Part shown: one piece after another, positions 36,787 to 46,900 of the stretch
Position numbering within the stretch: position 1 is the first letter of the stretch
How the letters are laid out: each line of letters starts with the position of its first letter
DNA from: Phycisphaerales bacterium
GTDB taxonomy: Bacteria > Planctomycetota > Phycisphaerae > Phycisphaerales > SM1A02
Assembly (NCBI GenBank): GCA_022446905.1
Contig: JAKVBT010000005.1
Span: 676,451 to 740,450, forward strand
Length of the DNA stretch: 64,000 bases
Direction: 5' to 3'
Program-made: the position numbers and the translations under genes
Notes under the pieces: model-generated
What the model was told of the DNA's origin: nothing
The model's database searches: none
Seen by the model: only the letters and a program-made list of their open reading frames with translations

Positions 36787-37805
36787 AGGATGAATCGGAT
36801 CATGAACAACAAACGTGCATTTACTCTCGTCGAACTGCTGGTGGTGATTAGCATCATCGCCATCCTGATCGCCACCCTTCTGCCGGCCCTGTCCAACGCG
36901 CAGCGTCGGGCACGTGAGGCTGCTGACATGAAGCGGCTGCAACAGGTGCATGCTGGCTGGACCACATGGGCCGCTGGCGAACAAGATGGTCGCTACCCCA
37001 TTCCGGGCTTCATGGACCGCAAGCCAGTCGAAATGTTTGATGCCAACTCCGGCGGCGTAATCGCTCAGGAAGTCGCCGACCGCGGCGAACCCAACTGGGG
37101 CTACAACCACCAGGCTGCCGTTCACTCCGCCAGCATCATGCAGGGCCTCTACAGCCCCAAGGACATCGTCGCTGACGGTGACCCCAGTGCTGCGGTCTAC
37201 AACTTCGATCAATATCGCTACGACGACTACAACCCAAACCCCAACGTCACCGGTGGCGAAGACGATGTCCACTGGGATTCGACACTTCAAAGCGACCTCG
37301 ATGACTCTCAGATCTCCAATGTGTCCTTCTTCTCGATGCCCCTGATCGGCGAGCGATTCGACCAGAATTGGCGCAACAATGGCAATTCGGGATTCGCCAT
37401 CATTGGATGGCGTGGACCCATCCGCAATGAAACGCCTGCGGATGTCGATGACTTCTACCCAGACTGCTTCCGGGCCTATGGGCCGCAGCGTCAATGGGTC
37501 GGGCCGATCGTCTACAACGATAATGCGATCAAGACAGAAAAGACCTTCTACCCCGCGACCATCCCTTCCATCCAGAAAGAGCCGCTGATCAATGACAGTC
37601 TCTTCTGGTACGAGTGCGGTTCAGACGAAAATGGCGGCGTCTGCCTGCCGGACAACTATGACGTCCTGCTGTGCTGCTTCCGCTACGTCGAGGGTGGCGA
37701 TGATGGCACTGGACGACTGGACATTCTGGACAAGAATCCTCGCAAAGAGGACATCGGAGTCTCAGACTTCAGCGATGGAACAACATGGGATCCCATCAAC
37801 TGAGT
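36787..37805 (+). repeat. Pseudopilin gene duplication, copy 2
   Basis: Direct repeat of 34083-35101, 2704 bp apart, with three substitutions in 1019 bp. Upstream and downstream sequences differ from copy 1 completely. Confidence 0.97.
36790..37803 (+). CDS. Type II secretion-like pseudopilin, copy 2
   Basis: 337 residues, identical to copy 1 except Ile for Val in WVGPIVYND. The ATG at 36790 is chosen because it matches the copy 1 start and the leader/cleavage pattern KRA/FTLVE; an upstream in-frame ATG at 36682 would put 36 residues before the leader and is unlikely. Its 5' flank, unlike copy 1, contains CTTGGCACAAC about 70 bp upstream (discussed and rejected as sigma-54). It converges with the redoxin-like gene 44 bp downstream, with no clear hairpin between. 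Confidence 0.9.
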   Translation: MNRIMNNKRAFTLVELLVVISIIAILIATLLPALSNAQRRAREAADMKRLQQVHAGWTTWAAGEQDGRYPIPGFMDRKPVEMFDANSGGVIAQEVADRGEPNWGYNHQAAVHSASIMQGLYSPKDIVADGDPSAAVYNFDQYRYDDYNPNPNVTGGEDDVHWDSTLQSDLDDSQISNVSFFSMPLIGERFDQNWRNNGNSGFAIIGWRGPIRNETPADVDDFYPDCFRAYGPQRQWVGPIVYNDNAIKTEKTFYPATIPSIQKEPLINDSLFWYECGSDENGGVCLPDNYDVLLCCFRYVEGGDDGTGRLDILDKNPRKEDIGVSDFSDGTTWDPIN

Positions 37806-37846
37806 ACACAACGCCGTCTGTGTCAAATGATGCCGCATGAATTGGG

Positions 37847-39136
37847 CTACTCGGCTGGCTTGTCAGGCTCTGCGCGATGCAAAGCACGAAGCACCCGCTT
37901 GGGCCATCCCTCATCCACGCCAATCTGCTGATCAATGATGACTCCATCTGGACCAATCAGTACCAGATATGGCACGGTGGTGATACCCCATGCTGTCAAG
38001 ACATCTTGCCCAGACTCCACCAGACTGGGAACAGTCAGCCCAGCTTGCTCCCAGAATTTCTTCGCCTGCAATCTCCGAGGCTCATCATCTGGAATCCGTT
38101 CCATGATGTTGACTGCATAACAGTCAACTGAGATGTCATTGGCTGGATCGAGCGACTGTCGATAAATCGACTCCAACTGATCTATGCCTTTCCGGCTCAC
38201 CGGCGCCGAAGATGTCCAGAAGCCCAGGAGCACATGTCTTCCTCGAGTCGTGGATAGATCAAACACCTTGCCATCTGTGTCGTACAACTTGGCAAGCGGA
38301 GCCTGATCACCAATCGAGCGACGATTGCGAGTCACTGGATCCAGATCTCTCCTGGTTGCCACCGGTGTTCGAATGCCTGGATCAAAGACAATCTCGCTTG
38401 GCAAGGCATCCACAAATTGAATCTCTGTGGTCATATTCATAACCAGTTCAAATGGCTCAAGATCCTCATTGACAACGACAGACATCTCAGCATGAGACCC
38501 CACAATCTGCTTGAGATCAGGCCGATAGTCGATCCACCCGGTGCCATACCCCCCAGCAACGAGTATCCGATTGATCGGCTGACCCTCCTGCGTCTGAAGC
38601 ATCTCCAGACCCGAAATCACAGGCTTTCCGAGGCTGCGCATCATCACCACTTCCAACCACTTCCCTGGATCGAGTCCTTCCCGAAGCATGGCCTCAAAGC
38701 CCGCCATGGCTGGATCACCAATCACCGCCTCAACCCCATCAACCATGCTATTGCCGATTGGAACTTCAATGTACCGGTCATAGATTTGATGAAACACGAG
38801 TCTCATGACCCCATTGCGAACATCGACAATCGAGTCTGGCGATTCAATTCGAACGAAACCATCTGGACCAAACATGGATTCGACGACGACTTCCTTCCTC
38901 GATTGCGCCGTGGTATTGACTACCGTCGTCTTTGCAATGACTGCTGGGGCTGACCGAAAGGCATCGGCCGCCTGCCGCAATAGAAGAACTGCAGCAGCCT
39001 GCGTTGCTGGGTCAGCCTCCGAAATCTCCGGAGCCGCCGGCATCGTGAATTGAGCAGGGCCAACATCTTGAGCATGCCCCATTGAAGCCGTGCTCGCGAC
39101 ATACAAGAGGATGATTGAGATAACTGGATAACGCAT
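37847..39136 (-). CDS. Periplasmic redoxin-like protein lacking catalytic cysteines
   Basis: 429 residues. A signal peptide ends SMGHAQ. The N-terminal domain (about 30-270) is LolA/DUF2092-like in strand pattern. The C-terminal TlpA-type thioredoxin domain has GDQAPLAKLYDTDGKV, LLGFWTSSAPVSRKG and TTVPYLVLIGPDG. At the WCxxC position the sequence is SAPVS: both Cys are replaced (Ala, Ser), although the cis-Pro is kept. It is therefore unlikely to exchange disulfides. A TTG start at 39175 overlapping the upstream stop is possible, but ATG 39136 gives the signal peptide. Confidence 0.8.
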   Translation of the reverse strand: MRYPVISIILLYVASTASMGHAQDVGPAQFTMPAAPEISEADPATQAAAVLLLRQAADAFRSAPAVIAKTTVVNTTAQSRKEVVVESMFGPDGFVRIESPDSIVDVRNGVMRLVFHQIYDRYIEVPIGNSMVDGVEAVIGDPAMAGFEAMLREGLDPGKWLEVVMMRSLGKPVISGLEMLQTQEGQPINRILVAGGYGTGWIDYRPDLKQIVGSHAEMSVVVNEDLEPFELVMNMTTEIQFVDALPSEIVFDPGIRTPVATRRDLDPVTRNRRSIGDQAPLAKLYDTDGKVFDLSTTRGRHVLLGFWTSSAPVSRKGIDQLESIYRQSLDPANDISVDCYAVNIMERIPDDEPRRLQAKKFWEQAGLTVPSLVESGQDVLTAWGITTVPYLVLIGPDGVIIDQQIGVDEGWPKRVLRALHRAEPDKPAE

Positions 39137-39171
39137 GGGACCACAGCATAGCCCGCTCACTGAAACTGCGC

Positions 39172-41034
39172 TCAACGAGCCCGCTCGATTCGATAGAGAC
39201 GGTCGACTGCATCAACCTCAACCACCTCGGAGACGCCATCTGGCCAATCGATCACGACTGAATCCACAACCTCTGAGTCTCCCAGACCAAAAGTGAGTGG
39301 CAATTCAACCTGCGAGAGATACGACCGCGTGGGCATGACCTGACGTCGCTGCGTCACACCACCTGACACCACCTCCACCCATGCGCCAATCGCTCTGGTA
39401 TTGGACGACTGGGGATCACGCAAATCAAGGCGAAGCCAATGGTGGCCAAGTTCCTGATCATTGCGAAGAAGTACTGGAGGAAGACCAGGCTGAGTCACAA
39501 TTAAATCGAGGTCCCCATCGGCATCAATATCGGCGTGAGCTGCGCCCCGACCGACAATCGGTTTTGCCAACGCACCAGCCGAATCGGAAGGCACAATTTT
39601 AAAACTCGCACCCTGGTCACTCCCCGCATTCCAGAACAACTGACCTGGCTGACGGTAATGCTGGCTCGCCTGCACTTCCTCGATATCTTCTTCCAGATGA
39701 CCATTGGTTTGAAATAAATCAAGACGGCCATCTAAGTCGTAGTCAAGCATGATCAAGCCAAACGAGAGCAGAGATCTCGTCGGACCCCCAATACCCTCAA
39801 CTACTGCCTCATCCGTAAACCATCCATCAGGAGACTCTGCCACATAGAAACTTGTCATTTCATTTGCGAAGTTACCAATGCCAATTCCAAGCGCAGTGTC
39901 ATTTCGATAGTGGGCAACATCAATGCCCATGGCACCAGTCGCCTGCCCGCGGGGATCGTACGCAAGGCCTGCCGTGACCCCCTCTTCAGTGAACACACCC
40001 GATCCATCATTACGATAGAGAAAGTTACGAGTTGTATCGTTGGCCACAATCAGATCCATATCGCCATCACGGTCGATATCGACTGGCGCCACAGCAAGAG
40101 ACTTGCCAACGGCAGTGCCAGTAGCCGAATTGAAAACTTTCATGCCTGACTGGGCAGACACATCAACAAAGGTCCCATCTCCCTGATTCTCAAACAACGT
40201 GGGATGCGTACCCTCGTACTGCTTTGGCGGACCATAGGCTCGATCGGTACCGTTAATTGTAAATCCAAGAGCCAAATCCTTTTCTCGAGACCACTGCACA
40301 TAGTGCGGCACAAAGAGATCAAGATCGCCATCGCTATCTACATCAATAAAAGCCGGACTAGTACTCCACTGTGGTGGCAATGCTGACAAACCCGCGACCT
40401 GGGTGACATCCTCGAGCCCGTTGCCGGTATTGCGATACAGCCGATCTTTATGCAAGCCTGCCAGATAGATGTCAATGCGACCATCACTGTCGTAGTCGCC
40501 AGCAGCGACCCCTGTGGCATACATATTTTGACCAATATTCCATGCGGGGCTGGCAGGCTCAAAGTGGCCACTGCCATCATTCATCCAGACGCTTGTTTCT
40601 GTATCGGCAGATTCATCCCCTTGATCATGAGGCCACCAGGCACCGCTGACCAGTAAAAGATCTTGATCGCCGTCATCATCAAAGTCCACAAATGCCACCC
40701 CTCCGCCCATCGTTTCTGGCAGCAACTTCTCACCGCGTGCACCCGAGACATGGGTAGTCTGAAGACCAACCTCATCGCCGATACTTGCAAACGCAACATC
40801 TGGAATAACAGCCAGATCTGCAACCAATGCCTCTGGCGCTGCAATCTGCTTCTCTATCACTGCTTCTGTAGGCTGTTCACGAAAAGTAGTTGCCACCCAG
40901 AAAGCTCCGCCAAGCACAGCAATGCCCAGAAAGACCACCATCGACCAACCAAACGCACGACCGATGATGGCGTCATTCTGTCGGTCAAATTCGTCGTTCG
41001 GGTCCGGTGTTTTTGACGGAGGATCAGTGGTCAT
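39172..41034 (-). CDS. Membrane-anchored CRTAC1/UnbV FG-GAP protein
   Basis: 620 residues. One N-terminal transmembrane helix (about 27-49) leaves a large periplasmic part. It holds about seven FG-GAP/VCBS repeats with Ca-binding loops (DFDDDGDQDLLL, DYDSDGRIDIYL, DVDSDGDLDLFV, DIDRDGDMDLIV, DADGDLDLIV). The ASPIC/UnbV domain closes the C-terminus (WVEVVSGGVTQRRQV, then LTFGLGDSEVVDSVVIDWPDG). This is a beta-propeller of the CRTAC1 type, binding role unknown. Its start overlaps the stop of the multihaem gene (ATGA at 41031-41034). Confidence 0.9.
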   Translation of the reverse strand: MTTDPPSKTPDPNDEFDRQNDAIIGRAFGWSMVVFLGIAVLGGAFWVATTFREQPTEAVIEKQIAAPEALVADLAVIPDVAFASIGDEVGLQTTHVSGARGEKLLPETMGGGVAFVDFDDDGDQDLLLVSGAWWPHDQGDESADTETSVWMNDGSGHFEPASPAWNIGQNMYATGVAAGDYDSDGRIDIYLAGLHKDRLYRNTGNGLEDVTQVAGLSALPPQWSTSPAFIDVDSDGDLDLFVPHYVQWSREKDLALGFTINGTDRAYGPPKQYEGTHPTLFENQGDGTFVDVSAQSGMKVFNSATGTAVGKSLAVAPVDIDRDGDMDLIVANDTTRNFLYRNDGSGVFTEEGVTAGLAYDPRGQATGAMGIDVAHYRNDTALGIGIGNFANEMTSFYVAESPDGWFTDEAVVEGIGGPTRSLLSFGLIMLDYDLDGRLDLFQTNGHLEEDIEEVQASQHYRQPGQLFWNAGSDQGASFKIVPSDSAGALAKPIVGRGAAHADIDADGDLDLIVTQPGLPPVLLRNDQELGHHWLRLDLRDPQSSNTRAIGAWVEVVSGGVTQRRQVMPTRSYLSQVELPLTFGLGDSEVVDSVVIDWPDGVSEVVEVDAVDRLYRIERAR

Positions 41035-43841
41035 GGTGTCTCCGCTCCAGGCTCAGATACACGCTGAAGATCGTAGATGACAACTGCTTCAGCCGCCCGG
41101 TTTGCTGCTGGATACCTGCGACGAGCTTCGGAGATTGCATAATCACGAGCATTGTCATCTGGCTTATACGTTGCATGCTGGACTTCATGATGATCTGCCC
41201 GCTCTGTATCCCCTAAATCTCGATACACCTGCATGAGCCCGAAGTGGGCCTCCACGTTTTCTGGATCGAGTTCAAGACTACGTTCAAACATCTCCGCCGA
41301 TTCCCCAAGGAATGCCTCTCGCTGATCTTGGCGTTGTGCACCACGGGCTTGACGCGCCCGCTGGTACAACGTGCTACCAAGTTCGTTAAGCACGCGCCAA
41401 TCCTCTGAGAAATCAAACCCTCGGCCTGCAGCCTGCGCAAAACCGCCATCGATGATCTGTCGATACTTCGCGATTGCTTCATCTAAACGACCATTTTGCC
41501 GGTCTACCTGAGCACCGAACCAGAGCAGATGCCATTGGCGCGCCGCGGGGTCCTCCATCGCGCCTGCACGTGCCAACGCCGCTGGGGCTTCCTCAGTCAC
41601 ACGGCCCTCTCTCAGATAAACACGCGCGAGATTGATCGGCCCATCCGGATGACCTAGCGATTCCACCTCGACAAATGCCTGCTCGGCACCACGCAGTTCT
41701 CCCGCGCCAGTCTTACGCAAGAGGCCAATGCCATAGTCATTCCAACGAACCCATTCTGGAATGTCCACAGGAAGCATCTCAACTTCTTGCTCTCCCCCCT
41801 TCACTGGAAGCACAACCTCATCGACGGCAAGCGTGGTCACTGGCAGATCATTCACCCAGCCTTCATCACCATGCACAAATCGCATTAACTCTGTATCGAA
41901 CTTGCGGTACTTCAACTCAGCTCGAATCGTGACGGGCTGATCACAGCGCTCAGGCAACTGAAATCGGTAATGCACCACGTCAGCTGCACCTGGGGGAATC
42001 TGGTTGTTGTAAAGCGAAGTAAAGATGTCTTGCGCATTTCGACGAGAAATTCGGCGCCCTTCACGATCAATGACAAATGAATTGACAAAGTGAGACCATG
42101 GGTCAACTTCCCCATCGGAATCCATACTGCCACTGCGGCCAATCACCTCGTCACCACAACGAACCGTCACATCCATCCATACCTGATTGGAATCCGCTGT
42201 TCCCTGTGTAAACAGATGGCCCATCTTGACCGTCCGAATGACAGCATCAAGCAGGTAGGTCTCTCCAGGCACCAGTTCTGGGGTCTGATCTGGGCCAATA
42301 GGGCCAAGCAACGGATCAGTGATCCGACCACCTTCACGCAGAGCAAAGAGATCCAAACGCATGACCCCCTCGAGAAACTCGCGATGCTTGGCAATCGCCT
42401 CATCACTGCGCGGCATATCAACCAAAGTTGGCATGGCAGTGTTCGCAGAGGGGAACATGTGATCGTGCACTGTTGGCACGCCACTGTCATCACGCACCAC
42501 AGCCCCAAAGTCGCTCGATGGCATCAGTGGCATATGGCAGTCATTGCAATTCACTTGAGCTATCGGGGGATAGTAGAAACTTGCCACCCCATGCCCTGAC
42601 ACTCCGCTGAGATGGAATGAATCTTGATGATTCTGCCCGCGTAACCACTTGTAATGATTGAGCTCTTCAGGGAGATGCACCTTGTGGCAGGTGCCACAGA
42701 AGATGTCTGACTGGTGCAGCGGCTTCAGGAATGATTTCTTGTGAAACTCTGGCTTGGCCTTAACGAGCTGACGATTGACCCAGCGAAGGACTGGATCCTC
42801 ACTAAAGGTAAAGGGGTAATGCGGGGGCTCATCAATCGTGTAATCAGCATTACCACGGGGCGTATTGACATGCGTAATCCCATGGCAAGCCGTACATGTG
42901 ATACCCGCATGCGCCGTTGGATCATGCACCATGTCGTAGTCAGGATCATTGAATGCCCCACTGAAGAATGGAACAGGGTCGTGACAGCCCGCACAGAATC
43001 TAGATGCAGCAACATCGCCGTCACGCTCCAGAGCCACTTCGCGTGTCTCACGCACCGATGCCAAATAGACCGGATTGTTGAAGGATGAAAAACGATGGAC
43101 ACTGTGCATCCATGAGTCATGAATATCAGCATGGCACTCAAGGCAGTACTCATCATTATCGAGCACATGCGATGGAATAAAGTCTCCACTGACAGTTCTT
43201 GCAAGCGATGGGAAGAAGTATTCATCCCCCGCTTCATTGCCCTCCACATTCCATTGGCGAGGGTCCTGAGACTGCAGCACCAACATGACCACCGCGAAGG
43301 TTGCTGCCACGCCCCCCCAGGCCAACCCAATACGCCACTTGATGCGCCGACCAGCGAGCCGGTGCAAAATAAAGAGCCAGATGACCAGTAGCGGCACGAT
43401 CACATGAAGCCACCAGGCGGTCTCTCGAATCGCCGGATCTCGCACATCGATCAACCCCTCAATCCGAAGCAGAACGATGCCTGTGCCCAAAACAATCAGC
43501 GCAGCGACAAACAAGGCATAGCCTGCCTTGACCGCACGACGATTGGGGTGGTCATGTACCCGCCGCATGTGCATCAGGCCAAAGATGATGATGGGCAGAA
43601 TGATGATCAGCCCCAGCACCAGATGCGCAAGGAACATGGTCAGATAGAACCAATTTTCGTAGGAGGCTCCAGTGGCCAATCCCATGACCCGGATGCCAAC
43701 GAGGTAGACCGAATTGACGATCAGCAGCGCAAAGAGACCAAAGCTCGACCAGAGCAGAAAGCCCAGTCCACCCACCGGGGCTCGCCATCGACGACGACGA
43801 TCCTCCATATCAACCTGATTTGGACGTGCGGCATCACTCAT
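41031..43841 (-). CDS. Membrane multihaem cytochrome c with TPR tail
   Basis: 936 residues. About five N-terminal TM helices (26-190) carry His residues (LAHLVLG, LMHMRRVH, WWLHVIVPL, ILHRLAG) that could hold b haem. A periplasmic part follows with five CxxCH motifs: Cys233, Cys283, Cys316, Cys382 and Cys432. The spacing and CHADIHDSWMHSVH resemble the cytochrome c554/NapC-like group. A beta-rich domain is next, then TPRs (about 770-900). It could pass electrons from quinol to a surface acceptor. TAGGGT lies 8 nt before the ATG. Domain calls are firm; the role is inference. Confidence 0.88.
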   Translation of the reverse strand: MSDAARPNQVDMEDRRRRWRAPVGGLGFLLWSSFGLFALLIVNSVYLVGIRVMGLATGASYENWFYLTMFLAHLVLGLIIILPIIIFGLMHMRRVHDHPNRRAVKAGYALFVAALIVLGTGIVLLRIEGLIDVRDPAIRETAWWLHVIVPLLVIWLFILHRLAGRRIKWRIGLAWGGVAATFAVVMLVLQSQDPRQWNVEGNEAGDEYFFPSLARTVSGDFIPSHVLDNDEYCLECHADIHDSWMHSVHRFSSFNNPVYLASVRETREVALERDGDVAASRFCAGCHDPVPFFSGAFNDPDYDMVHDPTAHAGITCTACHGITHVNTPRGNADYTIDEPPHYPFTFSEDPVLRWVNRQLVKAKPEFHKKSFLKPLHQSDIFCGTCHKVHLPEELNHYKWLRGQNHQDSFHLSGVSGHGVASFYYPPIAQVNCNDCHMPLMPSSDFGAVVRDDSGVPTVHDHMFPSANTAMPTLVDMPRSDEAIAKHREFLEGVMRLDLFALREGGRITDPLLGPIGPDQTPELVPGETYLLDAVIRTVKMGHLFTQGTADSNQVWMDVTVRCGDEVIGRSGSMDSDGEVDPWSHFVNSFVIDREGRRISRRNAQDIFTSLYNNQIPPGAADVVHYRFQLPERCDQPVTIRAELKYRKFDTELMRFVHGDEGWVNDLPVTTLAVDEVVLPVKGGEQEVEMLPVDIPEWVRWNDYGIGLLRKTGAGELRGAEQAFVEVESLGHPDGPINLARVYLREGRVTEEAPAALARAGAMEDPAARQWHLLWFGAQVDRQNGRLDEAIAKYRQIIDGGFAQAAGRGFDFSEDWRVLNELGSTLYQRARQARGAQRQDQREAFLGESAEMFERSLELDPENVEAHFGLMQVYRDLGDTERADHHEVQHATYKPDDNARDYAISEARRRYPAANRAAEAVVIYDLQRVSEPGAETP

Positions 43842-43903
43842 CTCAACCCACCCTATCGGGAAAGAAGCCCCACTCGGATGTCTTTTTTAAGCCTGAGACC
43901 CAC

Positions 43904-46900
43904 TCAGCGGCCGCTGCGATACCGCGTCCGGCCTGTAGATCCCTCCCCAGGGACAGGCTCCACTGAGCCACTATCACGGGTCATGAGATCCATGTCCTTA
44001 CACCAGCCATGAAATACCAGCACATGCCGCCTGACCCAGCCTGCTGGCTGCTCCCGCACAGGATCAAAACGGCAGCGAACCGCATCCCCGGTTCCAAAGA
44101 CCGCCACCGTTCCATCTGGCGTACCCACATCAGCGAGTACATCGCCCAGTTGGTCATACCACCCTCGCTGTGTCCGGGTATCCCACAAAGGCGAACGCCT
44201 CGCCCAATCAAAACCGGGCTTTCGGAGCGCTCCATCAATCCGCCTAGGGAAGCCAGCTGCTTCTAGATTCGCCTGCAATGGGGTGCTCAAATGCACGACA
44301 GCCTCAGCACAGGGCTCGACCCACACCACGCTCGCCGCATCTACGTACAACTCTAAATCCGTAGAAAGTCGAATGGCCCGACAACCATCTGGAAGTCCGT
44401 GCAATGGGAATACCGACCGCCGCGGCATACCGGCGGGATAGCCGATTTCAGTATGCAAACGAACCCAGTCACCATCACTGCCCTGCGCATCGATGGAGAT
44501 TGGACGATAGGTCCGGCCAGCCTGCCACGCGGCGAACATCGTCTGGGAATATGGATACTCAACCCATCCATCAATCAACAACATTGGCTCGCCCGAGCCA
44601 CTCCGCATTTCATCGAAGCGAAGTTCCATATTGAGTGGTTCCAACAACCGCCCCAAGAAACGAACATCCCGGTGGCCAGGATCCAGGGCAACACCATCGG
44701 CAACAGCAGCCTGCTCAGTGACGGCCACCCCATGAAGGAGCACCTCATCTGGCACCTGCTGATGGCGATAAAACAGAAGTTCGGAACTAGGCATTGGCTC
44801 CCCAGTCCCCATGCGCTCATCAGGTACGACCTGCCAGCCTGGCGGACAGTCAATCGTCTCCAACAACACCGCATCGAGATAGCAGGTCTCTTGCATCGGC
44901 TCGGCAATGATGAACTCATAGTGTCCGTCACGCGGCTTGATCACATCAGCGGACAACAACACACGCTCAAGGGGGCGCGGCGGGGCGTAGCGATCTGGCC
45001 CTAGAAGAAATCCCAATCCCGCAACACCGAGACAGTCCGTCATGAATTGCATCGAGCTGCCATCCCACGCGAAGATGACTGGGCACGATGACAATTGGCG
45101 TTGTGTCTCGGCAATCTCATGAACAGGGCCTGGCGCCAGTCGCGATTCCGTCTGGAAAACCCCATCTGTCCAATCGATGGCCACAAAGTCCACATCAGCT
45201 GCGCCCCCAAGGCCGATGGCGTAGGGCTGCAAACTTTGCCCTGGACCTGCATTTGAACGAACACCACCTGTAATGGTCCAGCGATCCTCTACACGCGCCG
45301 CAATATGAGTTCCAATACCGCTCATGTTGCTGCGCATCGACTGCCCAGTGTCTGTGCGACCTTGAGGCAAGACATTGACAAATGAAAATCGTCCCGTCCC
45401 AGGCGGATAGCACTTCATGCCCTCAGATTCCGCAACCAACAAGCCCGGCCCTTGACTACTGCCCACATCACAGAGCATCCACCGCTGCGCCGCAATGGGC
45501 AACATCTCACGTTGGCCAGAGCCTCGAAGTACCTGAAGCAGAGGCATCGCACCTTGTTGATCAGGCAAACCCCATGCAGACTCCGCTACGACATCGAGTT
45601 GACCATCACCATCGAGATCCGCAACCGCCAGTTGTCTCGGCAATGGGTCATGACGACGTACTGCTGCTGAATGAGGAGGCGTTGCCATTGGCGCAGCTAA
45701 ATCTTCACTGGACCACACGGCCTCCCCACGTGACCAGATCTTGACCGAAGCATCTGGCTGACTAGTGATCAAATCGATCTGCCCATCTGCATTGAGATCC
45801 GCCGCGACAGCGGCTGACACTTCAGCTTGCAGCAACCCATCCCAGCCCTGCTCAGGCTTTGACCATGCCCAAAGTCGATCATTGGCCCACAGCATGTGCG
45901 GCGGTGATTGCCCGATTAAGAGCACATCCGTATCCAAGTCTCCATCGAAGTCGGAAACAACAACCTGCCGACCTTGCACCATCGACTCTGGAAACCCTGA
46001 GGTCTCATCGCGAATCGTCCGCCAACTGCCATCGCCATTGTTTCCCAGCAATTGACAGGGCTGACCATCATTGACCATCAGCACATCGAGGTCACCATCG
46101 TGATCTGCATCAAAGAGAGCACCGTCAACCGTATTGGCCTTGGAAGTCTCAAATCGCTGGTCTAACTCATAGCCGCCGTCACCACGACCCAGCCAAAGCT
46201 GATTGATTCCGTCACCACATAGAACGACATCGAGTTGCCCATCACTATCCACATCCCCCCACAGTGCAGCTGATGCCTTCAGATCAGAAAACGGCGATGC
46301 CATCGGCCCCCGAATCACCATCCCCTTCGATTCGTCCCCTTCTTGCTCAAGGCGATACATCGACGAGCCATCTCCAGCAGCAAGCACATGCAGGGTGCCA
46401 TCAATCCAGCCTGCAGAAAGGGCGTTCACTGTTACAGCCTCAGCCGATTGCAGCACGCTTGCAGATGCCTCATCAAACAAGGGGCCTGGAGGCTGTGGCG
46501 GTGGTGGCCCAAGCTGCGCATTTAAAACCGCAAGTTCAGCCTTTGGCCCCATGCGGGTGTATTTCAGTTCTGCCAGATGCGCTCTTGGATTGTGTTCCAT
46601 CCGCTGGAAAGTATCCAGCCAACTCGCTGCTAACCCCGTGTCCCCAGCTCTTCGTGCAGCTTGCGCTCCGGCATACAGGGCGCTGCGGAGATATGGATCC
46701 AGATCAATCGCGCGACGAAGTGAGGTCAGCGCGCCGGGCATGTCTCCCAACTGCATACGAGTTTGGCCCAGGTAGTAGGCGGCAAAGGCATCCTCAGGAT
46801 CTTGGCTAGCTACGTCCGCAAACAGCTGCTGCGCCCCTTCGATATCCCCTGCATTGAGCCGTAGCAAACCAGCGGTATACGCTGCACGCATATTGTCAGG

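Noticed and set aside
34083-37805. Pseudopilin duplication as assembly artefact
   Set aside because: Three substitutions and entirely different flanks argue for two real copies, though long reads would settle it.
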